Assembly: GCA_002390845.1 (NCBI GenBank) | Contig: DGQT01000042.1 | Coordinates: forward strand, 62,001 to 126,000 | Length of the DNA: 64,000 nt | Direction of reading: 5' to 3' | From: Chitinophagaceae bacterium UBA4407 | Lineage (GTDB): Bacteria > Bacteroidota > Bacteroidia > Chitinophagales > Chitinophagaceae | Shown: piece by piece, positions 27,085 to 36,000 of the stretch | Numbering within the stretch: the stretch's first letter is position 1 | How the letters are laid out: each line of letters starts with the position of its first letter | The notes under the pieces: model-generated | Databases searched by the model: none | Told to the model about the DNA's origin: nothing | Seen by the model: only the letters and a program-made list of their open reading frames with translations | Position numbers and translations under genes: made by a program

Positions 27085-28245
27085 TTACTTCAATACCTCA
27101 GCAAGCTTTTGTTCCAATGCAGGTCCCCGCAGCGATTGTGCAATGATCTTACCTGACGGGTCTATTAACACATTAAAAGGTATGCCGTTAAAACGATATG
27201 CCTCAGCGGCCATGCTTTGAATTTCCTGGGTGTCGGTCATTTGCGGCCAGGTAAGATTATCTGCTTTTACAGCCTGTAGCCATGCACTTTTATCGGTGTC
27301 GAGCGATATGCCGAGAATGGTAAAATTCTTATCCTTGAATTTATTGTAAGCTGCCACCACATTCGGGTTCTCGTGCCTGCAGGGCATACACCAGCTTGCC
27401 CAGAAATCTACCAGCAAATATTTTCCTTTAAAACTGCTGATACTTAAAGGTTTTCCGTTTGCATCTTTCATCGTAATATCCGGAGCCTGCTGGTTAAGCA
27501 AAGGATAATCACCGCCAGCCTCGGCAGATTTATTTGCATTTGCTGTAGCAGCCTGAGTAAGCAAACTTCTGAATGCTGCGAGACCTGCATGCTCTTTAAA
27601 CCTTTCAGTAGCCTGCTTTGTAAGGGAGTCAATATCAGATAATGGCATTACATTTTTTGCAGCGGCAATGTTGAGCGCATAAAAAATTGCAGCAGGATCT
27701 TTTGATTGCTGAATATAATTTTTCATGTATGCGGTAAGGTCGTTAAGTACCTGGCTACCGCTGTTCTGCAGCACTAATATTGTACTGTCGTTGGGGTTTT
27801 GTTTGGCCAAAGAATCCATTTGATTGTAAGTAACTGCAAGAATGGAGTCTTTTGAGCGGAAGGTATTCAGGAATTCGTAAATGCTTTTTGTAGCATCGCT
27901 GTTGCTAACGTATGGTGTACGGAAAGTTCTGTCCAGGTCGGTGCTGATCTTTATGTCGCTGTTATCGTTAACAAAAACGGCAATGGATTTGTGATCAATC
28001 GTAAGCAGATAAAGGTTTTGTTCTTTTGCAACAGCTTTAAGACTGTAACTGCCATCGGCAGCTATTTTACCGGAGTCAACTACTTTTTGGCCCGAGTTAT
28101 CGTAACCCACCCGTTCCAGAAAAACATTGGGAGAAGTTGCATGATCTATTTTACCGCTTACGGTAAACTTATTGGGGCTGCCACTATCGGTGCAGGATGC
28201 AATTGCCACAGAAGTTATGAATGCGGCAGCTATTATTTTTTTCAT
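27085..28245 (-). CDS. TlpA-family thiol-disulfide oxidoreductase lipoprotein with DUF4369 domain
   Basis: 386 residues. Lipobox AIASC at about residue 18, then a DUF4369-type beta domain (FTVSGKIDHATSPNVFLERV, residues about 27-120), a helical linker and a thioredoxin-like domain with YLLVDFWASWCMPCRHENP (active CxxC) and the cis-Pro region NGIPFNVLIDPSGKI. Full family length. Predicted to act in the periplasm in cysteine reduction or cytochrome maturation (family knowledge). It lies 20 bp downstream of gatB on the same strand and so is probably co-transcribed. Confidence 0.94.
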   Translation of the reverse strand: MKKIIAAAFITSVAIASCTDSGSPNKFTVSGKIDHATSPNVFLERVGYDNSGQKVVDSGKIAADGSYSLKAVAKEQNLYLLTIDHKSIAVFVNDNSDIKISTDLDRTFRTPYVSNSDATKSIYEFLNTFRSKDSILAVTYNQMDSLAKQNPNDSTILVLQNSGSQVLNDLTAYMKNYIQQSKDPAAIFYALNIAAAKNVMPLSDIDSLTKQATERFKEHAGLAAFRSLLTQAATANANKSAEAGGDYPLLNQQAPDITMKDANGKPLSISSFKGKYLLVDFWASWCMPCRHENPNVVAAYNKFKDKNFTILGISLDTDKSAWLQAVKADNLTWPQMTDTQEIQSMAAEAYRFNGIPFNVLIDPSGKIIAQSLRGPALEQKLAEVLK

Positions 28246-28265
28246 TTCGTGATTTTAGAATCCGT

Positions 28266-29720
28266 TTATTGTTGATTTAATTTTCTTTCCAGCAATTCTG
28301 TAACAACTTTAGGGTCGGCTTTGCCCTTACTTAATTTTTTTACTTCACCCACAAATAAACCAATCAATCCTTTCTTGCCTTTCTGATATTCTTTTACTTT
28401 ATCAGGCATCTTATCCATTGCCATTTGTACCCATGTTTCCAGTTCATTGGTATCGCTTACCTGCAGCAGGTTTAGCTCGGTTGCAAGTTGCAAAGCTGTT
28501 TTGTCATTTGAATTCACTAGAACAGGAAACAACTTTGTTGACGCAACTGAGAAATTGACCTTACCATCTTCAACCAATTTTAACAGGTCGGCCAATTGAT
28601 GCGGTTGCAACGGAAATTCTTTCAATGCGATTTTGTGTTCATGCAGGTAATGCTTAACGGGGCCATTCATCCAGTTGGCTGCGGCTTTGTAGTTGCCGGT
28701 GTGTTCAATCAATGCTTCGTAATAATCTGCGATATCTTTTTCCATGCAAAGCTGCAATGCATCATATTCAGTCAATCCCAAATCATTCTGATATTTATTC
28801 TGCAAAGCCTGAGGCAAAGCAGGCAAACTATTTTGCACAGATTCAATGAACGATTCACTTAACAGAAAAGGTGCCAGGTCTGGTTCTGCAAAATAGCGGT
28901 AATCATTAGCTTCTTCTTTATCGCGAATGGAAAAGGTAGTGTCGTTTGTAGCATCAAAACTTCTTGTCTGCTGGGTAATTTTTCCACCGCTTTCCACAAC
29001 CTGTATCATTCTTTCAATTTCGTGCTGAATGGCATGTTTTACATTGCGTATGGAATTCAGGTTCTTTACTTCTACTTTAGTGCCCAGCTCAGTTTCGCCT
29101 TTTAAGCGGATGGAAACATTTGCATCGCAACGAAGGCTGCCTTCCTCCATATTACCATCACAAACGCCGATCCACTGCACCAGCCTGCGTACTTCGGTTA
29201 CGTATTGCCAGGCTTCTTCAGCGCTGTACAAATCAGGTTCTGTTACAATTTCTATCAGCGGTGTTCCGGCGCGGTTATAATCTACACAGGTATATTCATC
29301 ATCCATGTCGTGAATGCTTTTGCCTGCATCCTCTTCCATGTGAATACGGTTAAGCTGCACATTCCGGGTACCATTTTCTGTTTTAATGGTTACATAACCG
29401 CCCTTACATATAGGCGTTGTATGTTGCGATACCTGGTAACCTTTTGGCAGGTCTGGATAAAAATAATTCTTGCGTGCAAAATAGTTGTAGCGTTCAATTT
29501 CGCAGTTGCAGGCAAGCCCCATTTTTATAGCGTATTCAACGGCTTTTTTATTGGTTTTGGGTAATGTGCCCGGGTGCCCCAGTGTAATGGGGCTTACGTG
29601 TGTGTTCGGTTCTGCACCAAATGCAATGCTGTCGCCACAAAACAGTTTACTCTTTGTAGCAAGTTGTGCGTGAACCTCTAACCCAATAACAGCTTCGTAT
29701 TTATCAAAAGGAGTGTTCAT
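28266..29720 (-). CDS. gatB: Asp-tRNA(Asn)/Glu-tRNA(Gln) amidotransferase subunit B
   Basis: 484 residues from the ATG at 29720, preferred over an in-frame TTG 12 nt upstream. GatB motifs: YEAVIGLEVHAQL at the start, LFCGDSIAFG, SPITLGHPGTLP, RIHMEEDAGKSIHD, DYNRAGTPLIEIVTEPD, EGSLRCDANVSI, KNLNSIRNV, and a C-terminal YqeY-like tail (KGKKGLIGLFVGEVKKL). Phosphorylates and amidates misacylated tRNAs with GatA and GatC; gatA and gatC are not in this window. Full length. Confidence 0.98.
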   Translation of the reverse strand: MNTPFDKYEAVIGLEVHAQLATKSKLFCGDSIAFGAEPNTHVSPITLGHPGTLPKTNKKAVEYAIKMGLACNCEIERYNYFARKNYFYPDLPKGYQVSQHTTPICKGGYVTIKTENGTRNVQLNRIHMEEDAGKSIHDMDDEYTCVDYNRAGTPLIEIVTEPDLYSAEEAWQYVTEVRRLVQWIGVCDGNMEEGSLRCDANVSIRLKGETELGTKVEVKNLNSIRNVKHAIQHEIERMIQVVESGGKITQQTRSFDATNDTTFSIRDKEEANDYRYFAEPDLAPFLLSESFIESVQNSLPALPQALQNKYQNDLGLTEYDALQLCMEKDIADYYEALIEHTGNYKAAANWMNGPVKHYLHEHKIALKEFPLQPHQLADLLKLVEDGKVNFSVASTKLFPVLVNSNDKTALQLATELNLLQVSDTNELETWVQMAMDKMPDKVKEYQKGKKGLIGLFVGEVKKLSKGKADPKVVTELLERKLNQQ

Positions 29721-29764
29721 AAACTGCTGCAAAAATAGCCAGCACCGCTGTTATGGAAATTTTA

Positions 29765-29979
29765 TTTTTTGTGGGCCGGGCAATGGGATTTCTATGAGGC
29801 TTTAGTTGCGTCGCACACTTGAACTGAAGTATTTTTCTTGAGCGACAGGCTGCGTTTACTGGCTGGTTTTATTTTGCTGCAACTTGCTATTGGTGAACCT
29901 GGAGTTCCATAATGGCCAAAAAGCACAACTGTGCGACGCAACAAAAGCTTAAGAGGAAATCTAATGCCGGGCTCAAAAA
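29765..29979. repeat. Inverted pair of dispersed repeat arms, alpha and alpha
   Basis: Left arm 29765-29824: T-tract, GGGCCGGGCAATGGG, CTATGAGGC, TTGCGTCGCACACTTGAAC. Right arm 29922-29979: CACAACTGTGCGACGCAAC, AAAAGCTTAAGAGG, GCCGGGCTCAAAAAG. It lies between ssb and gatB. Confidence 0.92.
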
Positions 29980-30003
29980 GAAATAAAAACGGTAAGTATG
30001 TAC

Positions 30004-30042
30004 ATAAAAAAGTGCCGTGCATGCTCGGGGCATACAGGCACC
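30004..30042 (-). terminator. Terminator downstream of ssb
   Basis: On the minus strand GTGCCTGTATGC-CCCGA-GCATGCACGGCAC (imperfect stem) is followed by six T. It is about 25 bp after the ssb stop codon. Confidence 0.6.
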
Positions 30043-30064
30043 TGTTATGAGAAAAGGGCAGGTT

Positions 30065-30400
30065 TTATTTCTTCGTTAGTATCAAAAACTCATTCGCCTG
30101 TACTTCCGTAGTGTAGCGTTTAATACCATCTTTATCGGTATAGTTGCGGTTAATGAGTTTGCCTTCTACCATTACTTCAAGGCCCTTGGTAAAATATTTT
30201 TCTATGATCTCGGCTGTTTTATCCCAGGCAATTACATTGTGCCATTGGGTTTCGGTTATCTTTTCGCCTTTGGCGTTCTTGTAGCTTTCGTTTGTTGCCA
30301 GGCTTAAGCGTGCAAGTTTCTTTCCGCCATCCAGTGTTTTTATTTCCGGTGCGTTGCCCAGGTTGCCAATCAGTTGTACTTTGTTCTTCAAGCTGTTCAT
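30065..30400 (-). CDS. ssb: Single-stranded DNA-binding protein, short form
   Basis: 111 residues with the OB-fold of SSB: NKVQLIGNLGNAPEIKTLDG, KLARLSLATNESYKN, ETQWHNVIAWDKTAEI, KGLEVMVEGKLINRNYTDKDG, TTEVQANEFLIL. It stops right after the OB-fold and lacks the acidic tail ending in DDDIPF-like residues that recruits replication partners. It may therefore be a second, specialised SSB (inference). Single gene with its own terminator. Confidence 0.95.
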   Translation of the reverse strand: MNSLKNKVQLIGNLGNAPEIKTLDGGKKLARLSLATNESYKNAKGEKITETQWHNVIAWDKTAEIIEKYFTKGLEVMVEGKLINRNYTDKDGIKRYTTEVQANEFLILTKK

Positions 30401-30518
30401 GATTTTTTGTTTTAAATGTTTTCAAATTTGCTTTTTCAATTCCGGTGGCCATCCGATAGAACAAAGTTGCAGCAGTGAAGAAATGTTACCCTGATATTAA
30501 TCATTTACATACGGGTAT

Positions 30519-30552
30519 AAACGGTTTAAACGGTTTAACCGTTTAAAAACGG
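30519..30552 (+). promoter_or_regulatory. Repeated AAACGG half-sites in a divergent promoter region
   Basis: AAACGGTTT (30519), AAACGGTTT (30528), inverted AACCGTTT (30537) and AAAAACGG (30545) follow one another with 9-bp spacing. They sit between the divergent ssb and zinc-ribbon genes. Candidate operator for an unknown regulator. Confidence 0.45.
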
Positions 30553-30575
30553 ATAATTTTTTGTACTTTAATGGC

Positions 30576-30938
30576 ATGGAAACTATACCACGATTGTGTT
30601 TGGAATGTAATAAACCACTAAAGGGGCGTATTGATAAAAAGTTTTGCGATGATTATTGCCGTAATGCTTATAACAACAAATCAAAGGTTGAGGAGAGTGC
30701 TTATGTGCGTTACATAAACCAGGTTCTTAAAAAGAATCGCCGCATTTTAGGGGAACTCATGGGCAATGAAGAAATGACGAAGCATCCAAAAACAAAATTC
30801 ACAAACAAAGGCTTTGACTTTGGGTATTACACGCATCAGTACATCAATAAAAAAGGTAACATTTATTTCTTCTGCTACGAATACGGCTACCTGCCTTTAG
30901 AAGGCGAATGGTACCTGATCGTAAAAAGAAAATCGTAA
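30576..30938 (+). CDS. Small zinc-ribbon protein of unknown function
   Basis: 120 residues from the ATG at 30576. The N-terminus has CLECNKPLKGRIDKKFCDDYC, a C-x2-C-x12-C-x3-C zinc knuckle also followed by RNAYNNK, as in small YacG-like or DUF2116-like ribbons. The C-terminal half is rich in Tyr/Gly (GFDFGYYTHQYINKKG, FFCYEYGYLPLEGEWY). Probably cytosolic; no known pathway. The VOC gene begins 17 bp after it, so they may be co-transcribed. Confidence 0.75.
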   Translation: METIPRLCLECNKPLKGRIDKKFCDDYCRNAYNNKSKVEESAYVRYINQVLKKNRRILGELMGNEEMTKHPKTKFTNKGFDFGYYTHQYINKKGNIYFFCYEYGYLPLEGEWYLIVKRKS

Positions 30939-30955
30939 AAAGAAAAGCAAATTCT

Positions 30956-31303
30956 ATGTTTAATAAACTTCGCACAGTAATTTATTATGTAAAAGATTTA
31001 CATAAAGCCAGGGAATGGTACAGGAATATTACAGGTATTGAACCGTATTTCGATGAGCCATTTTACATAGGTTTTAATATCAATGGTTATGAACTTGGCC
31101 TTGACCCTGACAGCAATCATATAACAGAAGGGAATAACTCAGTTGCTTACTGGGATGTGGATGATATTGATGCTGCTGTGGAGAAATGTGTATCGCACGG
31201 GGCAACAGTTGAGAGTGCTGTGCAAAATGTTGGCGGAACCATTTTTGTCGCGATAATTAAAGATCCTTTTGGTAATTGCATAGGGCTAATTACCGGGGCC
31301 TGA
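30956..31303 (+). CDS. VOC-superfamily (glyoxalase/bleomycin-resistance-like) protein
   Basis: 115 residues from the ATG at 30956; a longer frame from 30908 overlaps the upstream gene and is less likely. Two beta-alpha-beta-beta-beta modules are recognisable: TVIYYVKDLHKAREWYRNITG near the N-terminus, and AYWDVDDIDAAVEKCVSHGA with IKDPFGNCIGLI near the C-terminus. VOC proteins bind metal and act as lyases, dioxygenases or drug binders; substrate unknown. Confidence 0.9.
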   Translation: MFNKLRTVIYYVKDLHKAREWYRNITGIEPYFDEPFYIGFNINGYELGLDPDSNHITEGNNSVAYWDVDDIDAAVEKCVSHGATVESAVQNVGGTIFVAIIKDPFGNCIGLITGA

Positions 31304-31354
31304 TATTTTTAATGCGTGCAATGCTTTCTCTTCAATTGAAAGAAGAACCCCGAA

Positions 31355-31405
31355 GGGTGCGACGCAAGAGCAGATGAATAATGATTCATGTGCCCGGCTC
31401 AAAAT
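31355..31405 (+). repeat. Dispersed palindromic repeat, alpha-core right arm
   Basis: GGGTGCGACGCAAGAGCAG, then ATTCATG and GCCCGGCTCAAAATAA. It lies 70 bp before gcvT; a left arm is not clear. Confidence 0.8.
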
Positions 31406-31448
31406 AATTGCCTTTTGATAATATTTTTTTCTACGGCATCAACTCTCC

Positions 31449-31456
31449 TATTTTTG
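31449..31456 (+). promoter_or_regulatory. Bacteroidota -7 promoter box of gcvT
   Basis: TATTTTTG, exact TAnnTTTG, 20 bp before the ATG. Confidence 0.55.
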
Positions 31457-31475
31457 CCATCATAATTTTATTTAT

Positions 31476-32567
31476 ATGAAGACCACGCCTTTTACACAAA
31501 AACATATTTCGCTTGGTGCAAAGATGGCAGAGTTTGCAGGCTACAATATGCCCATCAGTTATACAGGCATCAACGATGAGCATGCGGCCGTTCGCAATAA
31601 TGCGGGTGTATTCGATGTGAGCCACATGGGTGAGTTTATTGTAAAAGGCGAACACGCACTGGATCTTATTCAACGCGTTACTACAAATGACGCATCGAAG
31701 CTGAGTAACGGCAAGGCACAATACAGTTGCCTTACCAATAACGATGGCGGCATTGTGGACGACCTGATTGTGTATTGCATTGACGAAAATAAAGTGTACA
31801 TGCTGGTGGTAAATGCTTCTAACATTGAGAAAGACTGGAACTGGATCAGCAGCCACAACACAAAAAATGCAGAGCTTCAAAACATCAGCGAAAGAACCTG
31901 CCTGCTTGCAATACAGGGACCAAACGCCTGTAAAATTCTGCAGCAGCTCACCGATATAGATATCATGAACCTTAAATACTACACATTTGTAAAAGGTAAA
32001 TTTGCAGGTGTAGATAATGTACTCATCAGCGCCACAGGTTACACAGGTTCCGGTGGCGTAGAGATTTATTTCGATGATAAAGATGACGCGGCAAACAAAG
32101 TTTGGGAGGCAATTTTTGAGGCGGGTAAAGCTCAGGGCATAAAACCAATCGGGCTTGGAGCAAGAGATACGCTGCGCCTTGAAATGGGTTTCTGTTTATA
32201 CGGCAACGATATTGATGACACCACTTCGCCACTCGAAGGCGGACTTGGCTGGATCACCAAACTAAATAAAGAAACTCCCTTTACTGCAAAGGAAATAATA
32301 GAGCTACAAAAAGCTAAAGGCATTAAAAGAAAGTTGGTTGGTTTTGTAATGATCGACCGCGGTATTCCCCGCCACGATTATGTTATAAAAGATATTGCAG
32401 GAAATGCTATTGGTAAAGTAACCAGCGGCACGCAGGCGCCATCGCTTAACAAGGCGATTGGTATGGGTTATGTGGCCACAGAACATGCGGCACTCGACAG
32501 CGAAATTTATATCGATATCCGCAATACGCTTGTGAAAGCAAAAGTAGTGAAGGCGCCATTTGCATAA
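31476..32567 (+). CDS. gcvT: Aminomethyltransferase, glycine cleavage system T protein
   Basis: 363 residues, the normal length. Motifs: MAEFAGYNMPISYTGI, EHAAVRNNAGVFDVSHMGE (THF-domain signature), TCLLAIQGPNA, SATGYTGSGGVEIYFDD, IGLGARDTLRLEMGFCLYGND and the C-terminal barrel LVGFVMIDRGIPRHDY ... GKVTSGTQAPSLNKAIGMGYV. It transfers the methylene group from the H-protein-bound aminomethyl group to tetrahydrofolate. gcvH and gcvP are not in this window; a single gene here. Confidence 0.97.
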   Translation: MKTTPFTQKHISLGAKMAEFAGYNMPISYTGINDEHAAVRNNAGVFDVSHMGEFIVKGEHALDLIQRVTTNDASKLSNGKAQYSCLTNNDGGIVDDLIVYCIDENKVYMLVVNASNIEKDWNWISSHNTKNAELQNISERTCLLAIQGPNACKILQQLTDIDIMNLKYYTFVKGKFAGVDNVLISATGYTGSGGVEIYFDDKDDAANKVWEAIFEAGKAQGIKPIGLGARDTLRLEMGFCLYGNDIDDTTSPLEGGLGWITKLNKETPFTAKEIIELQKAKGIKRKLVGFVMIDRGIPRHDYVIKDIAGNAIGKVTSGTQAPSLNKAIGMGYVATEHAALDSEIYIDIRNTLVKAKVVKAPFA

Positions 32568-32571
32568 AATA

Positions 32572-32630
32572 TTTATGAGTCAGGCTGAAGAATATAAATG
32601 AAGCTGCCCTTGCGTCGCACTCTTGTACGT
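32572..32630 (-). repeat. Dispersed palindromic repeat, alpha-core left arm
   Basis: TATGAGTCAGGCTG end, AATGAAGCTGCC, TTGCGTCGCACTCTTGTACG. It starts within 5 bp of the gcvT stop. Confidence 0.85.
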
Positions 32631-32697
32631 TTGGAATTCTATTCAGCTGCGCACGCTGAAACTATTGCTGCAGATGCGTTTCAATTAATAATTTCTT

Positions 32698-33183
32698 ATG
32701 CCTTTTATAAAGCTTGCGACTTTCATTCATGCGAAACCACAAATTGTTTTTGATCTCAGCCGAAGTATCGACCTTCACCAAACAAGTATGGGTCATACAA
32801 ATGAAAAAGCGATTGGCGGTATCACAACCGGATTAATAAATGAAGGAGAAACGGTAATCTGGACCGCGAAGCATTTCTTTAAAACAAGAATGCTGAAAGT
32901 TCAAATCACGCAAATGAAGCCTTACGAATTTTTTGAAGATGAAATGCTGGAAGGCGACTTTAAAAGCATGAAGCACAAGCATATTTTTAGAGCAGAAGGC
33001 AGCGGTACAAAAATGATAGATGAGTTTTCTTTCGAAGCACCTTATGGTTTTATTGGCAAATTTTTCAACTACATATTTCTCACTGCTTACATGAAAGCGC
33101 TGCTGATGCAACGCAACTGCGTAATAAAAGAATTTGCTGAAACCGAAAAGCGGAAAACAGTTTTACCACAAACCCACATATAA
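32698..33183 (+). CDS. SRPBCC-family ligand-binding-fold protein
   Basis: 161 residues. The START/SRPBCC pattern is visible: an N-terminal FIHAKPQIVFDLSRSIDLHQ helix, GEGETVIWTAKHF-like strand (EGETVIWTAKHFFKTRML), MKPYEFFEDEMLEGDFKSMKHKH and a C-terminal amphipathic helix with LMQRNCVIKEFAE. Similar proteins are often annotated as cell-division inhibitor or cyclase/dehydrase-like; the ligand is unknown. The next gene starts 25 bp after its stop, from an own promoter box at 33186. Confidence 0.85.
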   Translation: MPFIKLATFIHAKPQIVFDLSRSIDLHQTSMGHTNEKAIGGITTGLINEGETVIWTAKHFFKTRMLKVQITQMKPYEFFEDEMLEGDFKSMKHKHIFRAEGSGTKMIDEFSFEAPYGFIGKFFNYIFLTAYMKALLMQRNCVIKEFAETEKRKTVLPQTHI

Positions 33184-33185
33184 AA

Positions 33186-33193
33186 TACATTTG
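33186..33193 (+). promoter_or_regulatory. Bacteroidota -7 promoter box of the first glycosyltransferase
   Basis: TACATTTG, exact TAnnTTTG, 14 bp before a TTG start, implying a very short leader. Confidence 0.5.
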
Positions 33194-33207
33194 CCACAAA
33201 CGCTTAT

Positions 33208-34308
33208 TTGTTGAAACGCATTATTTTCACCGTAACCAACGATCTTACTTACGACCAGCGCATGCAGCGCATCTGCACGTCGCTTGCTGCGAATGGTTAT
33301 GCCGTTACGCTTGTCGGCAGAAAACTGAAAAAATCCATTCCACTTACTGAACAATTGTTTCAGCAAAAAAGACTGTATTGCATTTTTACAAATGGTTTTT
33401 TTTTCTATGCTGAATACAACCTGCGTTTATTTTTCTGGTTGCTCTTTCAAAAAGTTGATATCATTTGTGCCATCGATCTTGATACTATTCTTCCATGCTA
33501 TTTTGCCGCAGCATTACTCGGCAAGCAAAAAGTTTATGATGCCCACGAATTATTTACTGAGCAAAAGGAAATTGTAACACGGCCAATGGTTCATAAATTC
33601 TGGTTGACAGTAGAAAGATTCGCAGTGCCAAAATTTAAAAATGGTTATACCGTAAATCAATTTATTGCAGATGAATTATCCCGCAGGTACAGAGTTCATT
33701 ATGGCATTGTAAGAAATTTGCCCGTACTTGTTGAACTACAACAAAAGCAGAATTCCGAAATAACTCCCTTTATTATTTACCAGGGCGCAGTAAACGAAGG
33801 CCGCAGTTTTGAAACACTTATACCTGCTATGCAGCACGTTAATGCAAAGCTGAAAATTTATGGCAGAGGGAATTTTTTTGAACAGGTTAAGCAACTGATC
33901 AAAGAGTATAAAGTTGAAGATAAGGTTGAGTTAATGGGTTTTGTTGTTCCGCGGGAGTTAAAGAAAATTACGCCCCAGGCTTATATTGCAGTTACGCTTT
34001 TTGAACAAACAGGTTTAAACCAGCTTTATTCTTTAAGCAACAGGTTCTTCGATTACGTTATGGCCGCCGTGCCCCAGGTTTGTGTGAATTATCCTGAATA
34101 TAAAACCATCAATGATGCACATAATATTGCGTTGATGATCGATAACACATCCGTTGAAATCATTGCCGGGGCATTGAACAAGCTGTTAAACGATCATTCT
34201 TTGCACGAACATTTACACCAGAACTGCGTTATTGCAAGAAATCGACTTAACTGGCAGGAAGAAGAAAAAGTATTGATTGATTTTTATAAAAGAATAACTG
34301 GCGAATAA
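33208..34308 (+). CDS. Glycosyltransferase, GT4-like (GT-B fold)
   Basis: 366 residues from TTG at 33208; no ATG is closer. The N-terminus has RIIFTVTNDLTYDQRMQRIC and LVGRKLKK, followed by the acceptor-domain DAHELFTEQKEI motif. The C-terminal donor domain has IIYQGAVNEGRSFETLI, LKIYGRGNFFEQVKQLI, VELMGFV and a weak E-x7-E region (EQTGLNQLYSLSNRFFDYV). These support a retaining glycosyltransferase of cell-surface polysaccharide or glycolipid synthesis. Acceptor and sugar unknown. A second GT follows in the same direction. Confidence 0.9.
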   Translation: MLKRIIFTVTNDLTYDQRMQRICTSLAANGYAVTLVGRKLKKSIPLTEQLFQQKRLYCIFTNGFFFYAEYNLRLFFWLLFQKVDIICAIDLDTILPCYFAAALLGKQKVYDAHELFTEQKEIVTRPMVHKFWLTVERFAVPKFKNGYTVNQFIADELSRRYRVHYGIVRNLPVLVELQQKQNSEITPFIIYQGAVNEGRSFETLIPAMQHVNAKLKIYGRGNFFEQVKQLIKEYKVEDKVELMGFVVPRELKKITPQAYIAVTLFEQTGLNQLYSLSNRFFDYVMAAVPQVCVNYPEYKTINDAHNIALMIDNTSVEIIAGALNKLLNDHSLHEHLHQNCVIARNRLNWQEEEKVLIDFYKRITGE

Positions 34309-34352
34309 ATTATGAATTTATTGGAGAAGCCTAAAGTGCATAATTGTTCTTA

Positions 34353-34411
34353 AGTACAAGAGTGCGACGCAAGGAACGGTTCACAATGAACTACTGCCGG
34401 CTCATAAAAAA
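34353..34411 (+). repeat. Dispersed palindromic repeat, alpha-core right arm
   Basis: GTACAAGAGTGCGACGCAAG, GTTCACAATG, GCCGGCTCATAAAAAATAAAA. The end abuts the TTG start of the next gene. Confidence 0.9.
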
Positions 34412-34417
34412 TAAAAT

Positions 34418-35560
34418 TTGGAAAAGCATTTGCATATTATCAGTCTTGATGTTCCGTACCCCGCCAACTACGGCGGTGTTTACGATTTATTTTACAAGCT
34501 TCCGGCGCTGCAGGCGCAGGGGATAAAAATTCATCTGCATTGTTTTGAAAATGGCCGCGGAGAGCAACCCGAGTTAAACAAATATTGCGAAGAAGTACAA
34601 TATTATAAACGCAATACCGGGCATAAAGGTTTCTCTGCAAGCATGCCTTATATTGTTGCAAGCCGCAAGAATGAAGAGTTGGCAACAACGCTTTTAAAAG
34701 ATGATTACCCCATTTTTATGGAAGGGGTGCATTGCACGTACATCACGCAGGATAAGCGTTTCAGCACACGAAGAAAATTTGTGCGCATACATAATGTGGA
34801 GCATCACTATTATAAAGAACTCTATTCCTGCACACACAATGCAATGAAGAAAATGTATTTTTTGTGGGAGAGTAAGTTGCTAAAAACCTATGAGCAACAA
34901 CTCGTAAATAAAGCAACTGCGTTTTGGGCGGTTACCCAAAAAGATACCGACTATTACCGCAACGATTTGCATTGCAGCACGATGGATTACCTTCCTTTAT
35001 TCCTGCCCGACTGGCATGTAAAATCTACTGAGGGTATGGGTACATTTTGTTTGTATCATGGCAATCTTGAAGTTTCAGAAAACGAATTTGCTGCGCAGTG
35101 GTTGCTGAAAAATATTTTTAATAAACTGGAAATTCCGTTGGTTATTGCGGGTAAAAATCCATCTGCGGCTTTAGAAAAAATGGTACACAGCAATATGCAT
35201 ACTTGCGTTGTGGCAAACCCATCAGAAAAAGAATTGCAGGATTTAATTGCCAAAGCACAAATTCATATTCTGCCTTCGTTTAATAGTACCGGTATAAAAA
35301 TAAAATTGCTGAACGCTTTATACAACGGGCGCCATTGTTTGGTAAACTCACCAATGGTTGAAGGCACCGGCCTTGATGAATTATGCATTACCGCAGATGA
35401 TGTTAATACTTTTCGTTCAAGGGTTGAGCAACTCTATCATCAACCATTTACACAAGGCGATATTGAGGCAAGAAAAATATTACTCCACAATCACTACAAC
35501 AACGAAGCCGGTGCCAGGCAAATGGTACATTGGATTTGGACGCAGTATGCTAAAAGTTGA
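34418..35560 (+). CDS. Glycosyltransferase, GT4-like (GT-B fold)
   Basis: 380 residues from TTG at 34418, seven bases past the repeat. N-terminal LHIISLDVPYPANYGGVYDL is characteristic of GT4-type enzymes, with VEHHYY and ATAFWAVTQKDTDYYR in the linker. The C-terminal domain has CLYHGNLEVSENEFA, IPLVIAGKNPSA, ILPSFNSTGIKIKLLNALYNGRHCLV (the donor-binding S-x-x-x-x-x-K-L-x-E-A-like region). Likely works with the preceding GT in surface glycan synthesis (inference from neighbourhood). Confidence 0.9.
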   Translation: MEKHLHIISLDVPYPANYGGVYDLFYKLPALQAQGIKIHLHCFENGRGEQPELNKYCEEVQYYKRNTGHKGFSASMPYIVASRKNEELATTLLKDDYPIFMEGVHCTYITQDKRFSTRRKFVRIHNVEHHYYKELYSCTHNAMKKMYFLWESKLLKTYEQQLVNKATAFWAVTQKDTDYYRNDLHCSTMDYLPLFLPDWHVKSTEGMGTFCLYHGNLEVSENEFAAQWLLKNIFNKLEIPLVIAGKNPSAALEKMVHSNMHTCVVANPSEKELQDLIAKAQIHILPSFNSTGIKIKLLNALYNGRHCLVNSPMVEGTGLDELCITADDVNTFRSRVEQLYHQPFTQGDIEARKILLHNHYNNEAGARQMVHWIWTQYAKS

Positions 35561-35649
35561 AAGGGTAATTGCTGACATAAACATTTTCAGATTTCCTTCA
35601 AGCTTAATGCAACGTCCCGTTCAATCCATTTGTCAGGCTTTAAAAAGAC

Positions 35650-35991
35650 ATGAAAACTCTTTCCATTATTTTATTAAGCTGCTTCTGTTTTTCTGGTTGC
35701 AAAAAAGATAATAACGAGACTTATTATCTTAAAGCTAAAGTTATTTTCACAAGAGATATTGCCTGCAATTTACCCGTACTAGACTTTTCAGAAGATTCAA
35801 TAAGACTGCGTAGCTTAACCCAACTTGCTGCTATTGACTATTCGGTTATAAATCTGCCTTCAGTTTTTAATATTCAGGATAAAAAGCTATATGTGTCAGT
35901 TGCCATTTTAAAACCAGAAGAAGAATTTCCCTGTAACGACTTAGGCATTGGTTATCCTCATTTGAAAATAATCAATGTAAAAGCGAGATAA
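35650..35991 (+). CDS. Small lipoprotein of unknown function
   Basis: 113 residues with signal and lipobox CFCFSGC (Cys at about residue 17) followed by KKDNNET. The remainder has two more cysteines (IACNLPVL, FPCNDLGIG) that could form a disulfide. No family recognised. It converges on ftsE with 9 bp between the stop codons. Confidence 0.75.
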   Translation: MKTLSIILLSCFCFSGCKKDNNETYYLKAKVIFTRDIACNLPVLDFSEDSIRLRSLTQLAAIDYSVINLPSVFNIQDKKLYVSVAILKPEEEFPCNDLGIGYPHLKIINVKAR

Positions 35992-36000
35992 TAATTGGGA

